From NCBI GenBank assembly GCA_965140365.1, contig OZ223196.1: a stretch of 64,000 bases of DNA. One strand, 5' to 3'. This document shows, one piece after another, positions 59,705-64,000 of this stretch. The translations under genes and the position numbers were made by a program. The notes below the pieces were generated by a model. It saw only the letters and a program-made list of their open reading frames with translations. It searched no databases and was not told the origin of the DNA. Within the stretch, counting starts at the first letter, position 1. The number at the start of each line of letters is the position of its first letter. The DNA comes from Hydrogenovibrio sp965140365 (GTDB lineage Bacteria; Pseudomonadota; Gammaproteobacteria; Thiomicrospirales; Thiomicrospiraceae).

Positions 59705-60943
59705 TTAACCGTGAATGGCTCGAATACGAATGGTGCCGTCAATGGCTTTTAATTCTTTCATTCCAGTTTCGCGGTCTTTTGAATCCAGATCGATGACCAC
59801 ATAACCGATTTCGGAATTGGTTTGCAGGTACTGTGCGGCAATGTTGATTTCATGCTGACCGAAGGATTCGTTGATTTGCGTCATGATGCCCGGTTGATTT
59901 CGGTGAATGTGCAATAGACGACTGCGGTTTTTGTGTTCCGGCAGGGAAACTTCCGGGAAGTTTTTGGCCGATAGGGTCGTGCCGGTGTCGGAATAGCGAA
60001 CCAGTTTGGTGGCCACTTCCTGCCCGATGTTTTCCTGAGCCTCTTCGGTGCTGCCACCGATGTGTGGTGTCAGGATGACATTATCGAGTCCGCGCAATGG
60101 GGAGACAAACTCTTCTTTGTTGGACTTCGGTTCCTGTGGGAAAACGTCGATGGCGGCTCCGGCCAGATGGCCGGATTGAATGGCTTTGGCCAAGGCGTCA
60201 ATGTCGACGACGGTGCCGCGTGCCGCGTTAATGAAAATAGCACCTTTTTTCATTTTGGCAAATTCGGCTTCGCCCATCATGTTCTTGGTCTCGTCGGTTT
60301 CCGGAACGTGCAGGGTAACGACATCCGACATCTGTAACAGGTCGTCCAGTGATTTTACTTGTCGAGCGTTGCTGAGTGGCAGTTTGGTTTCGATGTCGTA
60401 GAAGTTGACGCGCATACCGATGCTTTCCGCCATGATGCTCAATTGCGTACCGATATGACCGTATCCGATGATGCCGAGCGTTTTGCCACGAACTTCTACG
60501 GAGCCGGTGGCCGATTTATCCCATTCGCCACGATGGACCTTGGCGTTTTTGGCCGGAATGTCACGTGACAACAGAAGCAGCTCGCCCAAAACCAGTTCGG
60601 CCACGGAGCGGGTATTGGAGAAAGGGGCGTTGAAGACCGGAATGCCCTTTATCATGGCCGCGTGTAGATCCACTTGGTTGGTGCCAATGCAGAAACAGCC
60701 GATGCCAACCAGTTTTTTGGCGGCGTCTAGGACGTCGGCCGTTAAATTGGTGCGTGAACGGATGCCAATGAAGTGTACGTCGGCGATTTTAGCTTTCAAT
60801 TCGTCGCCGGATAGCGAACCTTTATGGTATTCGATGTTGTAGTAGCCGTTTTCATTGAATACGTCAGTGGCGGTTTGGTGTGGGCCTTCCAGTAGAAGGA
60901 TTTTGATTTTATCTTTGGCAAGAGATTTGGATTTGTCGCTCAT
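59705..60943 (-). CDS. serA: D-3-phosphoglycerate dehydrogenase SerA
   Basis: SerA oxidises 3-phosphoglycerate in the first step of serine synthesis. The 412-residue protein (E. coli 410) has the NAD loop GIIGYGHIGTQL, FINAARGTVVDIDAL, the catalytic His region ILTPHIGGSTEEAQENIG, and a C-terminal ACT domain (NRSRLLHIHRNQPGIMTQINE) for serine feedback. It feeds CysE and thus the sulfur supply. It probably shares function, and perhaps transcript, with the YdiJ-like gene, although the stem between them may reduce read-through. Confidence 0.97.
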   Translation of the reverse strand: MSDKSKSLAKDKIKILLLEGPHQTATDVFNENGYYNIEYHKGSLSGDELKAKIADVHFIGIRSRTNLTADVLDAAKKLVGIGCFCIGTNQVDLHAAMIKGIPVFNAPFSNTRSVAELVLGELLLLSRDIPAKNAKVHRGEWDKSATGSVEVRGKTLGIIGYGHIGTQLSIMAESIGMRVNFYDIETKLPLSNARQVKSLDDLLQMSDVVTLHVPETDETKNMMGEAEFAKMKKGAIFINAARGTVVDIDALAKAIQSGHLAGAAIDVFPQEPKSNKEEFVSPLRGLDNVILTPHIGGSTEEAQENIGQEVATKLVRYSDTGTTLSAKNFPEVSLPEHKNRSRLLHIHRNQPGIMTQINESFGQHEINIAAQYLQTNSEIGYVVIDLDSKDRETGMKELKAIDGTIRIRAIHG

Positions 60944-61135
60944 CGGGTTTTCATCGCCTTACATTCAAAAGAGAAATTATAAAAGATTTGTTTTGAATTG
61001 TTGAGAGAACTCAAACAATTTCAGGGTGTTATGTTTTCCGGCCGCTTTTTGCAAGTTGCGGGTGCTGGGTTGGCTTTCGTCCGAGTTTATAAGGAGAGAT
61101 GAACGGGAGGCGAAAGCCGTATTGTTGTTTTGGGT

Positions 61136-61435
61136 TTACTTGGCTTTTTGAGACGCGTAGTAGTTAGCCAATTCCTTGATTTCTTTGTCACTTAGGTTTT
61201 TCGCGAAGGCTTGCATCGTCGCGTCTTTGCGAAAACCATCTCTAAAGTCCTTAAGTGCTTTTTCAAGGTACTGAGCGTGTTGTCCGGCCAATTTCGGAAA
61301 ATTAGGAACAACGCTGTTTCCATCCACGCCGTGACAGCCTACACAAGTCTTGGCTTTGGCTGGCATGTCAGCTGAAAAAGCTGCCTGGCTGAACAATAAG
61401 CCGGAGGAGAAGGCGATTAAAAATAGTTTTTTCAT
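61136..61435 (-). CDS. Small periplasmic cytochrome c (c553-like)
   Basis: The 99-residue precursor has a signal peptide ending AAFSA (about 20). The heme motif CVGCH is followed by GVDGNSVVPNFPKLAGQH, and the axial Met is in DATMQAFAKNLSDKEIKELANYYASQ. That pattern is class I c553/c554. The ATG starting MKKLFLIAF is chosen, since a longer frame upstream is low-complexity and lacks a signal. Such cytochromes carry electrons to cbb3-type oxidases in sulfur oxidisers. It has its own gene unit, separated from the next cytochrome by a terminator. Confidence 0.92.
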   Translation of the reverse strand: MKKLFLIAFSSGLLFSQAAFSADMPAKAKTCVGCHGVDGNSVVPNFPKLAGQHAQYLEKALKDFRDGFRKDATMQAFAKNLSDKEIKELANYYASQKAK

Positions 61436-61546
61436 GGCTTTAACTCGCTTTGATTGTTTTTGGATGCGCTTATTAAAAACGATTCCGGCGGTCAGGTCAA
61501 GAAAGACGGGACGGGGTGGGAATCGCTGGCGCAGACTACGCAAACA

Positions 61547-61574
61547 AAAAAAGCCGCATAAGAGCGGCTTTTTT
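61547..61574. terminator. Terminator between the two cytochrome c genes
   Basis: AAAAAAGCCGC-ataaga-GCGGCTTTTTT lies just beyond the stop of the upstream cytochrome gene and can act on its minus-strand transcript. The two cytochromes therefore need not be co-expressed. Confidence 0.9.
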
Positions 61575-61596
61575 GACTTTAAGTAGCGAGGGCTAA

Positions 61597-61905
61597 TTAA
61601 AGCGTTTGGACGTAAGCCGCGATGTTTTCAATGTCAGCGTCAGAAAGACCTGCGGCCATTGGCGCCATCATGGAAGTCATTGGACCCACTTGTTCGCCAG
61701 ACTTATACTTATGTAGTTTAGCAACGATGTCAGCGGCGGATTGACCAGCTAGTTTTGGTCCAACACCACCTTCACCAGCTGCACCGTGACAACCTACACA
61801 AGTAGAGTAAGCGGCTTGACCAGCTGTAGCGTCACCTGCTGCATTGGCAGCAGAACCGAAAGCAATCAAAGAAGTTGCAGATAATGCAAGTAGTAATTTT
61901 TTCAT
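61597..61905 (-). CDS. Small periplasmic cytochrome c (c5-like)
   Basis: The 102-residue precursor has a signal peptide ending ANA (about 22). The heme motif CVGCH sits in AYSTCVGCHGAAGEGGVGPKLAGQ. A Met-rich stretch VGPMTSMMAPMAAGLSDADI supplies the axial ligand, and the protein ends IAAYVQTL. It is the cytochrome c5/c-class I type often acting between Sox enzymes and terminal oxidases. GGAGAGTAC precedes the ATG as ribosome site. About 290 bp upstream hold no other gene that I can support. Confidence 0.93.
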   Translation of the reverse strand: MKKLLLALSATSLIAFGSAANAAGDATAGQAAYSTCVGCHGAAGEGGVGPKLAGQSAADIVAKLHKYKSGEQVGPMTSMMAPMAAGLSDADIENIAAYVQTL

Positions 61906-62204
61906 TTTTGTACTCTCCTAAGCACGATAAAAAAAGTCGGGTTTAACCCTGGATGCAATTACAAACGAATTCATAACATTAGTCAAGCCTAAAACCTTAA
62001 GGAAGCTTGAACGGGGGCCAATATATGGAGCATTGCTGCTGTTTTTTCGTTAAGTGTTGAGAAAGTATGGATGAAGGTTTGCTTAAGCTTATATGAAAGA
62101 GAAATTGGGGGGCGGAAAACGCCCTTTGAAAATGGGAAATAGGCGTTTATTTAATCGGATATGGTATAACGTTATCGATTTACAGGAAAGTGGAGCTTAC
62201 CGAG

Positions 62205-62381
62205 ATGATTATAAAAGTTTGGTTGTTTATCATTCTGTTAACGATTGCCAGTTGGTATGTACTGAAGCTGACTGGAAAGCCTTATCACATCGGTTGGGTG
62301 TTTCTATTTTGGGTGGTCGCGATTTTGGGCGGCACGGCTTTCTTTTATATGGTTTCCGTTTGGTTCGTTTCAAACCAGTGA
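62205..62381 (+). CDS. Small two-helix membrane protein, unrecognised
   Basis: The 58-residue protein begins MIIKVWLFIILLTIASWYVL, a first TM helix. A short loop KLTGKPYHIG follows, then a second helix WVFLFWVVAILGGTAFFYMVSVWFV. GGAG lies 8 bp before this ATG. A GTG five codons upstream is possible. Family not recognised. The compact hydrophobic pattern and good ribosome site argue for a real gene. It is convergent with the ABC permease and divergent from the cytochrome gene. Another frame overlapping it is longer but looks non-coding. Confidence 0.5.
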   Translation: MIIKVWLFIILLTIASWYVLKLTGKPYHIGWVFLFWVVAILGGTAFFYMVSVWFVSNQ

Positions 62382-62413
62382 CAGTGACATTTGAGCGTAC
62401 CGCTTTACGGGAG

Positions 62414-64000
62414 CTATCGTTTTTCGGTACGCGCCCGTAATATTTCAATAATGACCAGGCCTGCCAGGCCAATTCCCATTAAAACCAGTGCCGGTAATGC
62501 GGCCGCCTCGTACAAGCCTTCCGTGCTGAGTTCAAATGTGCGCACGGCTAAGGTATCCCAGCCAAATGGGCGTAATAAATAGGTCGCCGGCAATTCTTTC
62601 AAGATGTCTAAAGTCACTAGAAATAAAGCCGTCAAAAGGCCCGGCGTCAGTAGCGGCCAATAGATGCGCTTGACCAGTTCAAAAGGGGTGGCACCGAGGT
62701 TTCTGGCCGCTTCGCTGATGGATGGCTTGATGGTTTTAAAGCTACTTTCCACCGGCCCGAAGGCCACGGCCATAAAGCGCACCATGTAAGCAATGATGAG
62801 TGCAAAGAGCCCGCCGCTAAACCATAAAGCACCCTTAAACCATCCGTCCAGTTCAAACAAAAACAGCATGACGCCCACCGCCAATACCGAGCCGGGCAGA
62901 GCGTACCCTAAGGTGGTGAAGCGGATCCCAAACCGTTGCAGTCGGTTAAGGGGTTGGTTGTGGATGATTGCATTGAGTATGAGTGCAATGAATACAGTCA
63001 GGAGCGCTGAAAACACAGCCAGAAGCAAGCTGTTCCCGATCCATTCAGTGAGACGGGGGTCCCAGGCGGTGAAGGATTCCAAGCTCCAAAGTGACAGTTG
63101 CACCAGCGGCAGGCCGAAAGCCAATGCCAGTACGCTGGTCAGGTATATCCAGGTGGCCGCTGCTTTAAAGCCGGTTAGGTGATAGCGAGCTTGCTGCCTG
63201 GGTAGGCCGCTGTGAAAGGCCCGTTTGCCACGTTGGTAATGTTCCAGCGCAATCAGTGTGGCTGCAATGATGAGTAGCAAGGTGGAGAGTTGGGCTGCGG
63301 TTTCCAGCGAGCGATAATCGACCCAGCTGGAATAGATGGCGGTGGTGAAAGTGTCGTAGTTGAAAATGGCGACGGTGCCAAAGTCGGCCAGTACTTCCAT
63401 TAGCGCGAGAGATAGTCCCGCGATGATGGCAGGGCGTGCCAGTGGTAGGGAGACTCTCAAAAAGGCGCGAAAAGGTGAATTGCCGAGGTTTCGGGCGGCT
63501 TCGGTATAGCTTGGCGGCTGGGCTAAAAACGCGCTGCGTGCCAGAAGGTATACGTAGGGGTAAAACACCAAACTCATAATGATGGCGACACCCCAGACGC
63601 CTTCTCGGATATCGATGCCTCCTTGCCACTGAAAGGTTTCTCGCAACAAAGACTGTACCGGCCCGGCATAATCGAACAGGCCTAAAAAGACAAATGCCAA
63701 CACGTAGGCCGGCACGGCAAAGGGTAAAAATAGCAACCATTCGAACCAGCGCCTTCCCGGGAATTCACATCGTGTGACCAGCCAGGCCAGGCTGATGCCG
63801 AGCAGGCCGGTACCGATGGCGACGCCCAATAACAGTTGGAAGGTGTTTCCGAGTAATTCGAACAACAGATTGTCTGAAAGGTGCTGCCAAAGCTCCCCGT
63901 CTATGCTGTGCCAGGAAAAGCCGAGACTCAGAATGGGAAGAGAGATGAGCAGTATCAATGCCCAGAGCGCCAGTTTGGAAAACAGGGTGAAGGGTTTCAA
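62414..64000 (-). CDS. Iron(III)-type ABC transporter permease (FbpB/AfuB-like), start at or beyond window edge
   Basis: The visible 528 residues form a duplicated permease with about twelve TM helices. Each half has an ATPase-contacting EAA loop: EAARNLGNSPFRAFLRVSLP and EAARNLGATPFELVKRIYWP. This double-length layout is typical of ferric iron (FbpB/AfuB/SfuB) importers. Thiamine and sulfate permeases are shorter, single-unit relatives. The frame is open to the window edge, where only a TTG could start it, so the true start may lie outside. The binding protein and ATPase are not in the window. A CAGGCCTG copy lies near its 3' end (GLAGLVII). Confidence 0.87.
   Translation of the reverse strand: MKPFTLFSKLALWALILLISLPILSLGFSWHSIDGELWQHLSDNLLFELLGNTFQLLLGVAIGTGLLGISLAWLVTRCEFPGRRWFEWLLFLPFAVPAYVLAFVFLGLFDYAGPVQSLLRETFQWQGGIDIREGVWGVAIIMSLVFYPYVYLLARSAFLAQPPSYTEAARNLGNSPFRAFLRVSLPLARPAIIAGLSLALMEVLADFGTVAIFNYDTFTTAIYSSWVDYRSLETAAQLSTLLLIIAATLIALEHYQRGKRAFHSGLPRQQARYHLTGFKAAATWIYLTSVLALAFGLPLVQLSLWSLESFTAWDPRLTEWIGNSLLLAVFSALLTVFIALILNAIIHNQPLNRLQRFGIRFTTLGYALPGSVLAVGVMLFLFELDGWFKGALWFSGGLFALIIAYMVRFMAVAFGPVESSFKTIKPSISEAARNLGATPFELVKRIYWPLLTPGLLTALFLVTLDILKELPATYLLRPFGWDTLAVRTFELSTEGLYEAAALPALVLMGIGLAGLVIIEILRARTEKR

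Noticed and set aside
62093..62440. 115-codon plus-strand frame overlapping the small membrane protein
   Set aside because: Its protein is irregular and has no recognisable feature. The overlapping 58-residue frame has a ribosome site and two clean membrane helices.
1..64000. tRNA, rRNA, CRISPR or prophage features
   Set aside because: I saw no T-loop/acceptor pairing, no repeat-spacer pattern and no phage structural or integrase genes. A covariance-model scan would be the decisive test.

Overview
The window is chromosomal DNA of a gammaproteobacterial sulfur oxidiser. It carries a soxXYZA operon, small periplasmic cytochromes c, a tusA-like sulfur carrier, and blocks of gammaproteobacterial gene order (suf; murC-ddl-ftsQ-ftsA-lpxC-secA-argJ; suhB-trmJ-cysE-iscR; ndk-rlmN-rodZ-hisS-yfgM-bamB-der). 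Sox genes split from soxB/soxCD, together with this housekeeping set, suggest the Hydrogenovibrio / Thiomicrorhabdus / Thiomicrospira group. That placement is inference from content, not from a database match. I found no rRNA, tRNA, CRISPR array, prophage or intact transposase.

Layout. 1-2.6 kb: the tail of a chemoreceptor, then lgt, thyA and folA. 2.7-8.6 kb: a zinc-themed block, with a chemoreceptor ending in a CZB zinc-binding domain, znuCB divergent from znuA, and a stripped-down CobW-like P-loop protein. 8.7-14.1 kb: sufBCDS behind a promoter whose -10 lies inside a near-consensus IscR type 1 box, then an unrecognised small gene. 14.2-24 kb: the division/envelope cluster murC-ddl-ftsQ-ftsA-lpxC-secA-argJ, with no ftsZ between ftsA and lpxC. 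24-34.5 kb: hisC, a Nudix/ThiE-like fusion, a 158-bp MITE-like element, coaE, an asparagine-synthase paralogue of the NAGGN type, grxD, rnt, argA, ilvD and a TerB-like gene. 34.5-38.8 kb: three terminators around a nested hairpin, soxXYZA, bepA, tusA. 38.8-46.3 kb: galU-pgi-(degenerate UDP-glucose dehydrogenase), pssA, leuA, a holD-like gene and rimI. 46.3-56.7 kb: suhB, trmJ, cysE, iscR, iscA, ndk, rlmN, a short rodZ, hisS, yfgM, bamB, der. 56.7-64 kb: a YdiJ-type D-2-hydroxyacid dehydrogenase beside serA, two cytochromes c, a small membrane protein and an iron-type ABC permease cut by the window edge.

How the parts fit. Fe-S assembly appears to run on SUF, but its regulator is an ISC-type IscR encoded about 40 kb away in a cluster that lacks iscS, iscU, hscBA and fdx. 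SoxXA and SoxYZ would carry thiosulfate oxidation in the periplasm, with the small cytochromes c as possible electron acceptors. SerA and the YdiJ-like enzyme make a plausible 2-hydroxyglutarate recycling pair.

The strongest unexplained signal is the palindrome CAGGCCTG. I counted 21 copies by eye, 11 of them the 10-mer CCAGGCCTGG, where about one 8-mer would be expected by chance. It lies in genes in all three codon phases, and it forms the core of three terminator hairpins.
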